Of a DNA stretch of 64,000 nt, positions 25,601 to 36,852 are shown one piece after another. Numbering within the stretch: position 1 is the first letter of the stretch; each line of letters opens with the position of its first letter. The notes under the pieces are model-generated. The model had not been told where the DNA came from, did no database searches, and was given only the letters and a program-made list of their open reading frames with translations. Source of the stretch: Trametes villosa (lineage: Eukaryota; Basidiomycota; Agaricomycetes; Polyporales; Polyporaceae); the NCBI GenBank assembly GCA_002964805.2, contig PUDQ02000033.1, positions 1,178,001-1,242,000 of the forward strand. Direction: 5' to 3'. The position numbers and the translations under genes were made by a program.

Positions 25601-27083
25601 GAGGGCCGGAAGCACGTCAGGGAGGATGTCTGTCAGGGTTGTCTATAGAGCTCGCATGTCAGTACGGCGAAGCGGGTGCGTGGAATAAGAACTCACGGTA
25701 GCAAAGATCGCGTCCAGTGCGTTGCCGATGGCATCCGTCACGTTCGCCTTCCGCTCCTTCATCCTCTCAAGCATGAGCGGCACCGTGCTCTCCCGGTATC
25801 TTGCGAAAGATGCCATCATACCCTTAGCCAATCCCTCGAGACAGTTCGATGCGACCATAACGCAGTTGATGTTCGCGTCCTTCTGCACGCAGACGGCTAG
25901 CGACCGAACAACATCTCCGAGCTCTGACGCCTCCTTGATCCTGGGCGAGGCATTCACGAGATTGAGCAGTTCGTCCAGTACCTCCTTCCTTTCCTTCCAC
26001 TTGGAGGACTTGATCAACGTTTGGAAGCTGCCCGGGAGTTTGGGAGTAATGTCCACTTCCTCCGCAAACATCCTAGGATCAGGAGGCGCCTCTAGGTTTC
26101 CGGACTGTTGTTGAACGTCACGATATCAACTACCATGAGCATAAGACGCACCTTCTTCAGCCGGAGCTCCCTCCTCCGTCTCTACACCTGCGTCCGCGGC
26201 GGCTTCTGCATCCCTCGCGCCGGCCTTGGTCAAGCGTTCCGGCTTAAGCGACCCTCGACCCTTCCCCTCCTTCTCCAACGCCTCGAACGACTCCTTCAGC
26301 TCTTTCACTTGTACGGGCTTGAGGTCCGCCAACCAGGTCTCGATACCAGGTCCAATGTACTGATATAGCGCTTGAGCTAGCTGTGTTCCCTCAGCGCGAA
26401 CCGTCTTGTCAGAATGCGCGAAGATCTTAGGAAGCGCCTTCAGAGCGGGAGCTGGTGGCGTTACTGTCGTCCCGAATTGCCTGCGTGCGACCGAACGAGT
26501 TGCTTAGCATATATCCACACGTACGCGGAGAGTGAAGGAGCTTACCTGACGATCTCTTTAATGGCGACCACACAACCCGCTACAGTCTTGGGCTGCTTCG
26601 CGCCAAGTCCCGCGAGGATATTGTCCTACACGGTGTAAGTAGGCTTGCAGAGGGTCGCACGGGAGCCGAAGCACGTACCACGACCCCAGCCGCGCCGTTC
26701 TCCACCTCCACATACTGCAATGACAGTTCTATCGCTTGCGCTTTCGTCCCGGCGCGCGCTGAACCGAAGCATTTCTCCACCAGCGCCGGTACGACCACTT
26801 CTCGCGTGCGAGCAGCGTTCTCCCCTGCAAACTTCACGAGCGCGACGAGGCACTCGAGGCCCTTCTCTTGCGCGACAGCATTTGCGTCGGTGGCGATCTT
26901 CTTGAGGGTATCTGGGTTGTTGATGTAGGGCTTGAAGGCGGGATCGGATTCGGACGCAGTGGTCTGGAATATCTTTACGAGAGCCTCGTACGCACTGACG
27001 CGCGCCTTCCAGTTCTTGTGGGCGAGCCGGTCCGGGATGGGAATCGCATTGAAGTCCTCTTCCGGAGGCGCGGCGCCATCCAT
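19604..27083 (-). CDS. stu2: XMAP215/Stu2/CKAP5-family microtubule polymerase with multiple TOG domains
   Basis: Plus-end tracking microtubule polymerase and spindle factor. Sixteen exons in phase (26679-27083, 26546-26625, 26152-26480, 25697-26091, 25139-25642, 24708-25082, 24459-24648, 24199-24408, 23807-24145, 22407-23746, 22080-22357, 20941-22026, 20595-20890, 19989-20540, 19893-19937, 19604-19836), 6657 nt, 2218 aa. TOG1 is about residues 15-250 (DRLAHKNWKARVSAYEAL) and TOG2 about 285-520 (SSKWKERKEVLDELL). An Ala/Pro linker precedes TOG3, about 620-850 (SNWKTRLATLEEM), and TOG4, about 880-1120 (SDSWKTKKEALETLQ). A basic Ser/Pro linker precedes TOG5, about 1270-1530 (LGDAREPVRARV). A Ser/Pro-rich region and a helical C-terminal domain ending near KLSRLHDIFQYR complete it. 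Budding and fission yeast relatives have two TOG domains and 800-900 aa; this is the long animal-like architecture. Exact TOG borders are estimates. Confidence 0.92.
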
Positions 27084-28934
27084 GGCGAGGGTGGAAGGAG
27101 CGAGATCGAGTGAGCGGGCAAGCAAGTATAGGGTTGGGTTTACACGCGAGTCCGACCACAACGCGTGCGCGACTCACGCGCGTCTGTCCTTAACTCCGCC
27201 ACTCCGCCCATCATTAGCCTCACAACTTCCATGACTCCGCTCGAATTCGAGCATCGCGGTAAGAGCCTCTCCCAAACGCGTTCTTTGTCTCTACAACCAC
27301 AACACACTCTCTTGCCACTGACTAGGCAACCCAATTCATGCCTCTACACTCCGAACGACGACTATCTGTGGCTCTTGACGTTCTTGGTTCTGGCCTGCTA
27401 TCTTTTGCGAAGTCCAGCACGAGGCACTGCTCCTTCCAGCCAGGACCTGCCCGAAGCCTTTGCCTCCGTTATGGTACTCCTGAGCGGGCCGACGAACACC
27501 ACGCATGATGCCAGGGTTGTGGCAGAAACTCGGCCACGGTCATCTGATAAGATTTTGACTCGCTGCGTCGCCTCTCGACAGGGCCATCCTTCTCGGGCTC
27601 GCGCAGATCGCGTCGCGTAAGGCCTTCCCCGGAGATGCAGCTGCAGCGGTCTAGCCTGGTGAGCTATTAAGCCTTACCCGAGTCGTTGTGGATGCTTGTG
27701 ACCATCCAGCAAGGCGCCACCGCAACCTATCGACGCTCAGTCTCCATAACCCTGGTCCTCTGCTGCCCCTTCGATCCAGCCGGACGCGGGCAAGGCAATG
27801 TACGCCCCCGCCACCCGCGCACCTGTGGCCCCGTCCCCACGTGTAGCCGTGCGGATCCCCGCACTCTCGTAACGCGATGCTTCTTCGAACCACCTATCCG
27901 CTGCTCCCCTTTCTGTTGATGCGCGGCCCTCCCCCTCGGCGCGCGCAATTCATCGGGATACCGAAGGAACTGCACTGGTCTGGCGCAATTGAGCCTCCTC
28001 GTGTCTGTCGCGCGGCACGCTCTCCGCCCTGCGCCCTGCGCGTCCAGGGGGCGGCCGCCTCGGACGCTGAGACACCCGCTCTTGGCCAGGGAAACCCTAT
28101 GACCATGTTCAGGCGTTTGCCTCGAGGCTTGGTGCCCGCTGCGTGTTGTGTGGTACGGTGCAGGAGTGCGCGCATTCCAATCTGGGAGATCGTCTCTGGA
28201 GATACGGTCGATCTCGGTAAGTGCTTAGCCATATACGCTACAGTCGCGCAGCTCGTCCTGGAGAGGCGGGCTGTTTCAGCCTGCTGTGTTGGGTCTCCCG
28301 CGCAGCGCTCGGTCCCGAAGCTTGTTTCCTAGTTACGATGTTGTGCGTTGTGTACGGTGAATGAAATATGACTTCATCGCGCGACTTCCTCCTCGCTTCT
28401 GTCGGATCGGCGCTCGCACTGCAAAGGGTAAAATGCCGCCACAGGCGCAAAACGGTCGACGTTTCGGAGAAGCTATGGACATGGTACGGTGTACATGTGG
28501 GGTGCAATTACCGACTATACTATGGTGGCCTAACTATGATGCATGAGGTAGTGAAATGCTGGAATACATACTGTATGTGCAGGAGAAGAGGAGGCTATGC
28601 GACGAGAGGACATTACGGCGGGACAGAACAGCAAAGGGACGAATACGTAGCGAGAGGACCGTAGCCTATTCTGCGACTATGAAGGGCAGTATTCTATTTG
28701 ACAGCGATGGTAAGTGGGTGTGGGACGACAAGGAGCAATATGCGACGAGCAGCGAAGGGGAAGGGATTATGACTGTACCAGACATTAAACATGAGTACCA
28801 TGCAGCGCAATAGGATCGAATAAGATAGAGTCCGACGGCAGGGGCCCGGCAGCCTCCCAAGGGTCCGTGGACGAGGCCACCGTGTTTCACGGGCATTTTG
28901 GTACGTGGGCGGAGGGGGCGGGCGTGGGAGCGCC
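27084..28934. other. Gene-poor region with one weak plus-strand ORF
   Basis: Upstream of the XMAP215 gene. The only candidate is a plus-strand ORF at 27231-27620 (130 codons from its ATG), with one hydrophobic stretch (YLWLLTFLVLACYLL). A plausible 67-nt GTAAG-to-CTAG intron inside it would break that frame, and no family is recognisable. ORFs at 27640-28340 and 28340-28810 look random. No promoter motif or repeat was seen. Confidence 0.45.
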
Positions 28935-29561
28935 TCATGCCCGCTCGAGCTTGAACGCGACACGGGTGTCGCTGGCGGCGCGGAAGAGCTGCCGGTAGTG
29001 GGAAGAGCCGAAGACGTCGACGAGCGCGGCTTCGTGGCTCGACACCCACTCGACAGGCGGCAGCCCCCGTATCGTCCGGAACACGCCCTCGCCCGGCTCC
29101 TGCTCCTCCTTGATGAGCACGACCATGCCCGTGAGGAGACACTGGAGGAGGTGGAGAAGGTCCGCGACGGCCGGGACGGTGTGCCGGAGGCCGGGGAAGA
29201 GCGCGCTGTGGAAGACCATCTCCCACTGGACGCGTCGCTCGCGCGAGAAGAAGGAAGAGGCGTTGATGGGGATCTGCAAGCGCATGTTGGGGCTACGCGG
29301 GAGGCCTCTTGACGAGCGGTAGGGGGTGGGGCATTCGATGTCGAAGAGCAGTCGTGCGTCGAGCGGGGTGACGTCGCGCCAGCCGTGCTCCTGGACGAGG
29401 CTATTCCGGATGGAGAGCAGCCAGCGCCGTGCCCGGGCGTAGTTCGTACCTAGGGCCTCCGCGGTGGTGAGAGGGATGCCTGTCCTCTTCGCCCACTCGT
29501 CCATGGTGGCGATCTCGTTACTGAAAAACAGTTGTGGCGGCGGGCTCGTGACAGCGGGCAT
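28935..29561 (-). CDS. Conserved-looking hypothetical protein, 208 aa, single exon
   Basis: Family not recognised. The ORF opens at an ATG at 29561 (MPAVTSPPPQLFF) and could extend 31 codons upstream to 29654, but that extension is Pro/His/Arg-rich and unlike protein. The body has well-formed amphipathic composition: MDEWAKRTGIPLTTAEAL, ARARRWLLSIRNSLVQEHGW, then a hydrophobic segment VADLLHLLQCLLTGMVVLI and a terminal VDVFGSSHYRQLFRAA. There is no signal peptide and no clear membrane span beyond that helix. Codon use is GC3-rich like the neighbouring real genes, which supports it being coding. It stands alone in a gene-poor stretch, so context gives no hint. An intron near the 5' end cannot be excluded. 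Confidence 0.6.
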   Translation of the reverse strand: MPAVTSPPPQLFFSNEIATMDEWAKRTGIPLTTAEALGTNYARARRWLLSIRNSLVQEHGWRDVTPLDARLLFDIECPTPYRSSRGLPRSPNMRLQIPINASSFFSRERRVQWEMVFHSALFPGLRHTVPAVADLLHLLQCLLTGMVVLIKEEQEPGEGVFRTIRGLPPVEWVSSHEAALVDVFGSSHYRQLFRAASDTRVAFKLERA

Positions 29562-31744
29562 CTTGGGAAGTCGGTTCGCCGGATGCGGATGGTGGTGGAA
29601 GGTGTCGCGGGGAGGGCGCACGGGCGGAGAACGACGGTGGAAGACTGTGTACATTGGGGAACGAAAAAGTCGGACATGGGTGGTGAGCTATATGCGAGCA
29701 GGACTCACCCCGGAAATGGCGTCGACGGACGCGCTGCCTCCAGCAGTTTGAAGTGTGGATCAAGGAACCGTGTGCCCGAACGAAAACACGTTGGGCACAG
29801 CGGATATAGGGGGCGAAGGCGGACGGAGTATGTCAGGCCGGGAGGGAGGGGGCGGAGGAGAAAAACATAATGTCGCGTCGGTCCTTTTGAAGGGCGGGCG
29901 TTGCGCCGAGGCAACTGAAATTGGACCTAGCGATCGCAACGGGCAGCGGCCCCCATAGGGTTTGCGCGACATTCCGACGCGGCAAAGACACGAAACGTGT
30001 TTCGATGAGCAAAGCCTGCGCTTTTTGGGCATTTCCCCGCACACTTTCGTCCAAATCCCCGTCTTCCCACCCAGGGCCGGCGGGCTGGGCCGCCGTCCCT
30101 GCCTCCTTTTCTCCCGCCCCTCCCCTTCCGGCACAACCCTCCTGCCCCTTCCGGCCGCTCGCCGTCCAAATCACCCCCCGCGACCGCGTGGATACCCGCC
30201 GCCCGCCAGATCGCCGACTCAAACTAATTTCCCGCCGCGGCGGCAACAGTCGCCCTGGACCGACGGCGACGGGGCGCGGCGCGCTCCCTCGCCCTCGCGC
30301 TCACACCCGCCGTGCGGCGCGCAGGACGAGAGCCTCAAGCACAGCGTGCATGCTTCCTCTGACGTCCGGCGTGATATATGATCTGTGGGCGCACTTCATG
30401 TTTTCCACGCGCTTGCAGGGCGGACGCGGCGTGGCCGACGCCCACAGATAGCCCGAGTTTAGCCCTTTCGACCGCGCTGGACTCGTTGGATGCGGTCATG
30501 GACAGCATCGTCGGCCCAGGTCCCGCCGCCCCAACGTTCGCGCCCCTTGACAACCGATTGCGCCGTGGGTGCGGTCCCCGCGGTCGCGGTCGCTGTTGTG
30601 ACGCTCCGGATAACAAGGCCCCGCCAGCCGCCGCCCGCCCTGGGTAAACTCTAACGTCATCATCCTTCTTCAATGATTTCAATCTTCCGGCCGAGATCCT
30701 TGTTTTCCTTGCCCACACTCACATCCGAGGCGTTGTTGTAGCGCTTGTTTTATTGCCACCACACGGTCTGCAACTGCGCCGCCATCCAAATCATGGCCGG
30801 GCGGCCTCCGCTGATCGTATGCGACGCGCACACCGAACGGCGCAATCGACCCACCGACAATGACGCAAAATCGGACCAGGCTCTTGCCTTACGAGACGGA
30901 CTGAATAGAATGCACGACCCTGCCTTCTTAGTTCCAAGCCTCAAAATTTGTTGGCGTCGCCACTGTGGACAATGTCCGTTCCGGTCGCGGGCCCTGGACC
31001 CATCGGAGATCATACCAGGCATCTTCCTGGATTGGGTCTAGAATGCGCTTGATAGCCATGGGCAAGGTTGTCTCACTAGCGTGGCAGCGGAGGCACGGAG
31101 TGGAAAGGCTGCCAATAACGCAGCTGTAATTCCGTTACTTGGACAACTTTGCGTCCACCGAACAAGAGAACCTTACCGGATGTATCGGAAATGCCCCATG
31201 CGTACGTGCTTGTTCTCATGGCTTGTCACAGGGGGGATCGCATCGTGAGATCAAACAACTTCACGAAAAATGCCCTCGGAGCAGAGCACGCCAAGAGGCG
31301 ACGAGTGTCCGAGCAAGCTGGATGTTCCGAGACCGCTCAAGCTGCGCGCCACCCCACAAAACTGAGCAACGTCGGTCGCATGGGAACGGCGGTGCTGGAC
31401 GCAGATATCACCGAACTTCATGGATGCGATTTACCGTCGGGGAATTCATTGATGTGCTGCGTCTGTGCGGATTCCCGAGGCGGGAGTGACGGTGCGACGG
31501 AAAGGGAAGGAGTGGTTCGTACTCTGGACGCGCGAAATTGAAGGCCCTCGCGACACGATCGATCGAGATCACTCACCCCGGTATGCGTCATGTGACCGCG
31601 TACGGTCGCGCTTTCCACGTGAGAGCCGAGTCACTCTTGTCTTCTCTCCACCACCTCCTCAGCCACACCCTGCACCTGTGCTGAAGCACTTCTACGGGCT
31701 TGATCTTGTACTCCAAAAAATTGCGTGGGCAGCGAAAATCTACC
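29562..31744. other. 2.2-kb region without a supported gene
   Basis: Several ORFs of 80-180 codons exist on both strands (for example 29921-30451), but they are Arg/Pro/Ser-rich, overlap in several frames and show no family residues. A CpG-rich part (about 30020-30650) gives way to more balanced sequence (30650-31740). No repeat, tRNA or transposon terminus was recognised. Confidence 0.5.
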
Positions 31745-33204
31745 ATGACGGTCGATCTTGTGCCCAGCGGCGACTTTGACATCTACGCCACTTTCAAGCA
31801 ATTTCTGCAGGATGATCAAGTGTGCATCTCACTTGCTGCGGCTGGCCTTCCTCCAAATGGCTCACGGCTCTAAAAGATTTCACCACCGCTAGCCGCGATC
31901 CTTTCATTAGCGGAAGCGATCGTCAAGTCAAATGGTGCGTGCAACGCTCCTCTTCATCCACTGCTCGGCACCGATGTCGGCAGTTTGAAGCTGGAACGAT
32001 GTTCGAGCTCGTCCAAGCATTGAACGACGGCGCCGAGGAACTGAAGCGGAGGTCATCCAATCCTATCAGCCTGAATGCTGGCTGCGAGCTGTTCATCGCT
32101 TTCGTCACTCTATTCCCGCACGAATCCGATGTGAGTGTTCTCTTCGGACCATGCGTCGCGCGAGCCAGCTGATACTGGGCGTGCCACGCGAAGAATTTTG
32201 CGGAGTTGAAGAAGGAGTTGGAGCACCAAGGGCGGAAATACGCCACGGAAGCACTCGCATTTCGTGACAAGATTGCCGAGCTCGCCCTCGGGTTCATCAA
32301 GGACGACTCCGTCGTGAGTACGATGTGCGCAGCGACGCGCGCCAGTGCTGATCGATTGATATGAACAGATTCTCACACACTCGCACTCGCGCGTCGTTCT
32401 GAAGGCACTGCTCCATGCTCACAAGACGAAGCGCATATCCGTATATGTAACAGAATCGCGGCCTCGAGGACTTGGGTAACGTCGGACCTTTTGTGCTCGT
32501 CCGACTAGCGTCCTGACCATCTCCGTCGCCTAATCCAGCCTGAGAACATATGAGCAACTGACCGCCGCAGGAATTCCTTGCACCGTGGTTCTTGACTCAG
32601 CTGTGGCCTATGTCATGGACCAGGTGGACTTCGTCCTCGTAGGTTCCGAGGCGGTCGTGGAGAGCGGCGGTCTCGTCAACTACGTCGGCAGCAACCAGAT
32701 GGCCATAATTGCAAAAGCGGCTAATAAGCCGTTCTACGCACTAGCAGAAAGGTGAGGCGCCATGCACACATGATGTAATGCGACCGCTAACCATTCCCTC
32801 GGTTCGTCCAGCTACAAGTTCCACCGACTTTTCCCACTATCGCAATACGATCTTCCTACCCACAACCCAAACATCCTATCGTTCGCCACTCCGCCATCGA
32901 CTGCGCAGTCAGCTGAACAGAGCGGTGCGAGTGCGTCCGCCGCCCCTGTGGCCTCTCCCAAGGACTCGGCGCACCTGGGAAGGTCATCGCCGCCCGCGGA
33001 ACGAGCGATGACTCAGGAGCAGATAGCGAAGAACCCGGGGGTCGACTATACGCGGTGGGTCCAGGGATGCGCCCAAGAAGCCCGTTCCTGGCGTACTGAC
33101 GCTCTTGGTGCAGGCCGGACTTGATTTCGCTCGTGTTCTCAGACGTGGGGATCCTCACGCCCGAGGGCGTCAGCCAGTATCTGGTTGGGATGTTCGCCGG
33201 GTGA
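31745..33204 (+). CDS. gcn3: Translation initiation factor eIF2B, alpha subunit (GCN3)
   Basis: Regulatory subunit of the eIF2 guanine-nucleotide exchange factor; it senses phosphorylated eIF2. Exons 31745-31819, 31877-31934, 31991-32130, 32194-32313, 32369-32475, 32539-32751, 32812-33054, 33114-33204; 1047 nt, 348 aa. Signatures in order: [138 protein letters not shown], and the terminal PDLISLVFSDVGILTPEGVSQYL. A Ser/Ala-rich insertion (about 260-300) separates the last two blocks. Length is slightly above yeast Gcn3 (305 aa) because of this insertion. A 326-codon antisense ORF covers the 3' half but is judged spurious. Confidence 0.95.
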
Positions 33205-34348
33205 TGTACAGTATATCCGACATTGGCACGAGATCTCGAGGGGCGATAGAGTTCGCGATAAACTTCGTGAGCCCAATCATGGGATAACGAATGCAGTATT
33301 TCTCCGCCCACGTGTGCGATCGCGCTGGGCAGCTCCGACGACTGCTTCCGCGGACGGCCAATGGACGACCTCCGGCTGTAACTATCTCGACTCTCCCCCC
33401 TCTGCCTAAACCGTACACTCGCCCACGACGCTGCACACACGGCGCGTCGCAGCCTCGTTTTCAATCTGTGGCACCTCGCCCGCCGCGCACCTGCGTCGGC
33501 TTCACGGGAACTCGACAGACCGCACCCGGAGCGCGGTATCGATACGATCTTGATTGCCCGCCCAACTCGACCGCCGCTCGAGGGAGACCTCGACGGAGCA
33601 GCTGCGAGGCCAGGACAACACCGCTTGACGTACGAATGCTGTCTGTGCGCTTTCCGGGGGGATCTGCTGTGGCAGAATGCGGCTTCGACTGCTAGCACCA
33701 GGCTTCGAGGCTGAGATCCGCTGACTGGTGCTTCACCCAATTCGGCGTGATCGGGTTCTTTACCGTCCGGTGAGTGGGAGTTCCTGAGGCTGTCGCGAGG
33801 CGCCGCGGGCTGACTGCCAACTGCTATCGCGCGCATCGGCGCCGTCGCGCTTTAGGTCTTTCGTCACTGTTTTCCCAAAAACCTCGTTCTCTGGCCGTTT
33901 AACGTTTTAGCTTTAGTGTGCTGCGGGCAAAACCCATGATTCCACCTCCCAGCGGAGATTTTTCCGTCGAGGCTTGCAGCAACAAACACCGATCGGCCTG
34001 CCCGCCCGTCTGCCCTGCTTTGTTGCCGCCCTGGCGCTCCTCTCGCCTCGTCCTCATGTTTCTCTCGACTCCGACCGCCTCATCTCGATATGTCCCAGCA
34101 GAAAGGGCATTGCGCAATCGAGCGGGGCGGGCCGATAGGCTGATGTTATCGTCTCTCGGTCGTGTTTGGGAATATCTTCCTGCCTAGGAGTCGTGAAGAC
34201 CGTATTCCGGATCTTTCAGTGCTCGTCTGCTGCTCTGGCCTGCGTATAAAATGGCCGCCGCTCGTTCGCTATCCGACACCGCTCAAGCACTCTCCCCTCC
34301 TCCGCCCTGTACATAGCCCCCTCCTCTCTCCCCGGCCCCACGACCAGC
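33205..34348. other. Intergenic, gcn3 terminator and promoter of the Cys-rich gene
   Basis: 1.1 kb with no supported gene. It holds the gcn3 3' UTR and, at its right end, a TATA box at 34245-34251 followed by a pyrimidine-rich leader leading into the small Cys-rich gene. Confidence 0.5.
34245..34251 (+). promoter_or_regulatory. TATA box of the 34.3-kb Cys-rich gene
   Basis: TATAAAA, 98 bp upstream of the ATG at 34349, with a CT-rich leader between. The position supports the multi-exon gene model that follows. Confidence 0.55.
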
Positions 34349-34878
34349 ATGTGTCATTGGCGTCGGTACGTCGGGTCCCGCGCGCTGTGCTCGGGGGCGC
34401 CTCTCACACGCCCGCCACAGCGTCCGCAACAACTACAAACGCTGCGGTCACTACGTCGACCTGGTTCGTCCGTTCCTTTCTCCCGCCACACCGCGGCCTA
34501 ACCACGCATTTGCAGCCCGACGAGATGGTGCGCACCCCTGGCTGCTTACTTTCCTGCAGATCTCAATTCAGTCGGCACGTCGGCGCTTAGATTCAATGCG
34601 AAGATCGCTTTTGCAAGTTCAGTACCTCGCATCCCAGGAACTGTGTCCCGCCCCGCTGCACGGAGACGTGCTGGCAATAGTGCGTCAGCTGTCCCGCCGC
34701 GCGAGACTCGAGCTGATGTCTCCCGTTCCCCGTTCCCCCCATCAGCCGCCAATTCCCCCAGCAGTATAGTGAGTCTCTCCCCGAGGGATGCCGTACGCCG
34801 TGGACAATCGCTCACGATCTGCCAGACCCCGTCATAGATGCGTTCTGCCCCGTCTGCGTGCAGATGGGCCGCTCCTAG
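34349..34878 (+). CDS. Small Cys-rich protein (78 aa), six exons, putative zinc binder
   Basis: Exons 34349-34365, 34421-34463, 34516-34527, 34591-34679, 34746-34768 and 34826-34878 join on GT-AG sites with compatible phases (237 nt). The product has ten Cys in 78 residues: C2-x11-C14-x-H16, C27-x4-C32 (CEDRFCKFS), H38, C42-x4-C47-x3-C51 (CTETCWQYRQFPQQY) and C69-x2-C72. MCxW...RCGH, LPDEM, CKFS..H, TCWQYRQ and the terminal CPxC are features I recall from small uncharacterised proteins common in Agaricomycete genomes; that is memory, not a search. No signal peptide or membrane segment, so probably intracellular; the paired Cys/His suggest zinc binding (inference). The third exon is 12 nt. No ORF over 60 codons exposes this gene. 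A protein with the same framework is encoded at 42564-42928. Confidence 0.82.
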
Positions 34879-36852
34879 AGAATAGATTTCGGCTCCCGAG
34901 TTCCCGTACGACACTGTAGTTCTAAGTTCTTCCCCCCCTTTCCACGATGCTCTCCTAATTACTGTACTGCACCCACTCTTCTGCTCTATCGTACCCGTCG
35001 CCATGCTGTTCTAGGATAGGAAATCGAGCTGTCCCGATCGTTCACGATTGCAGTGTGTGTCCGAATCAGCGGCATTGCGCCGAAGGGTCCTGGGCAGATC
35101 CGCCACAACGCGAGTGCCGTCCTGCACGCCGCTCCCAAACACCTTCTGGAAGGATGGCGCCCGTGCTACCGCTGCGCACGGCCACGCATGCCGCTTCGGG
35201 CTAGAGATACTGAACTCGCCGCGTATAGGCCCCGGCTCGGGCTGTTCGAGTCCTCCAACAGGCTCCGGCGCGGGATTGGCGCGAGCCTGGCCGAGCGGGG
35301 CTGATCTGACGGACGATGCAGGGGGAGGATGAGCGACGCTGGGCGCGCGCCGTGTGCACGCTCGATTTTGCAAGAACCTCGGTAGTTTGAGTCATCCGCT
35401 CAGCCGTCCGTACGCCGTCCGCGGGCTGGCACATAGGCTTAGCAGTCAGATAACGCGGACTTCATCAGCGGCTGAAATGAACGCACTCACAGACCTAACT
35501 CAATATCGGAAACACGTGTGCCAGAGCCCCCAGAGCATCGGCGCAGAAGCCACGATTATCCCAGCGCTCGTCTTCCTACACTGGAAATAGACGGCGTCCC
35601 TGACGAGCATCCTGGCTCGCGCTGTCCACGACATGGTCAGTGGACCAGTGGCACACAGGAGACGCACGTTCAAAGTGCGTAGCGGCTGTTAGCCAGCCCG
35701 AGGCACCGCCAGTCGAGCAGCCCGAGTGCCCGACCGAGACAAGCCGTCCTTCTTGCCTTATCGCCGTAGGGTTCGGAAACTCCCACCAGACGGACATCCC
35801 AAGGAATCGCAGGGATGCAGGTCATCTTTCCATCCGCGAAGCTTGAGGCGATCTGGCGGTCCGGCAGCGAGCAGGCAGGGCAGTCCCAGGCGCCAGAAAA
35901 GATTCCGCGCGCGTAGTCAGATGACGAGATAGATAACGCGAGCAGCTACGGAATGCGGACCTGTGTGCGGCACGAAGAGCGGTATCAATGGAAGGTTGGG
36001 CGGATGGAGCATGTCGCCCAGTCATCAGATCATAGTCGTGTGCAATATCACGAGCCGGATCGAGGAGACCGCTCATATATGGCAACCATTAAACTGTGCC
36101 GCCCTGGACGAGCCGGATGAGATGAGCCCGTATTCCAGCCTGACGCGTGGAACACAAGGCCTTCAGTGGGTATGAGCACACGATGTAGCGGTTCGAACGG
36201 CTCACCGATCGCGCAGTCTTTGCAAAGATGCAAAAACGCAACGCTTCCAGCATCGCTTCCGCAAAAATCGCGGATGGCATCATAGGGACCTCCCCGGCCG
36301 GGACAAGCGCTGCAGTCCGCGCTGCCCGAGTATAGAGTATGCATTGTCTGCGGGTTCCATCGATTGTGTTGGTGACACACCCCGGGCGGCGGATGGCGTC
36401 GTGAGCCAGACGGCCGTCATAGATCGCGGCCCCGGGGCATACATGCCGCATGCAGACCGAATTTTGCGAGCCGCTATGGACGGCCGGCGAGGCGTTCCCA
36501 CCAGGCTGCTGCCAAGGTGTGGCCAACCGCTCATCCCGCGGAGCGTGTTCTCGCAATCTGCGCGGGGCAGCTGACCGCCGCGCGGACATCCTGGGTGAGA
36601 TTCGGGTGATAGCTGGAATTTGTTGGGGAGCTGCGCGGGTGCGGCGAAGCGCGAGGTTGAGGAGGTTGCTAAAGAAGGAAGCGCAAGTTCGAGCTCTCCG
36701 TCGGGCGCGGGCGGCACGTGCACGACTCATCGACGCTCAGATCCTCTCCGCGTCCATCTGAGCGCGAACCCTGATCTCCCTCTCTTCTTTGGGCCCGCGC
36801 GCGACCACACTCCGTCGTATTGTCGCCGACAACGCGCACGACGGCGGGCACG
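34879..36852. other. 2-kb region without a supported gene
   Basis: ORFs here (for example 36089-36730 minus, 213 codons) are Arg/Ala-rich and overlap others in several frames. Sequence is mixed in composition. An A-box-like (35289-35299) and a B-box-like (35249-35258) tRNA promoter motif occur in the wrong order, so no tRNA is called. The right end carries the pop4 promoter; no TATA box is evident. Confidence 0.45.

Noticed and set aside
27877..28332. 151-codon plus ORF in the 27-29 kb gap
   Set aside because: Random-looking Arg/Ala/Cys composition, overlapped by an antisense ORF of similar quality, no splice logic or homology pattern.
32856..33836. 326-codon minus-strand ORF
   Set aside because: Antisense to the last two exons of eIF2B-alpha, Arg/Ser-rich and without family residues. 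GC-rich third positions on the real strand keep the opposite frame open.
35240..35310. tRNA-like motifs GTTCGAGTCC and TGGCCGAGCGG
   Set aside because: The B-box-like motif precedes the A-box-like one and no cloverleaf forms.
36089..36730. 213-codon minus ORF
   Set aside because: Arg/Ala-rich, begins with a poly-Arg stretch and shows no conserved pattern; overlaps two other open frames.
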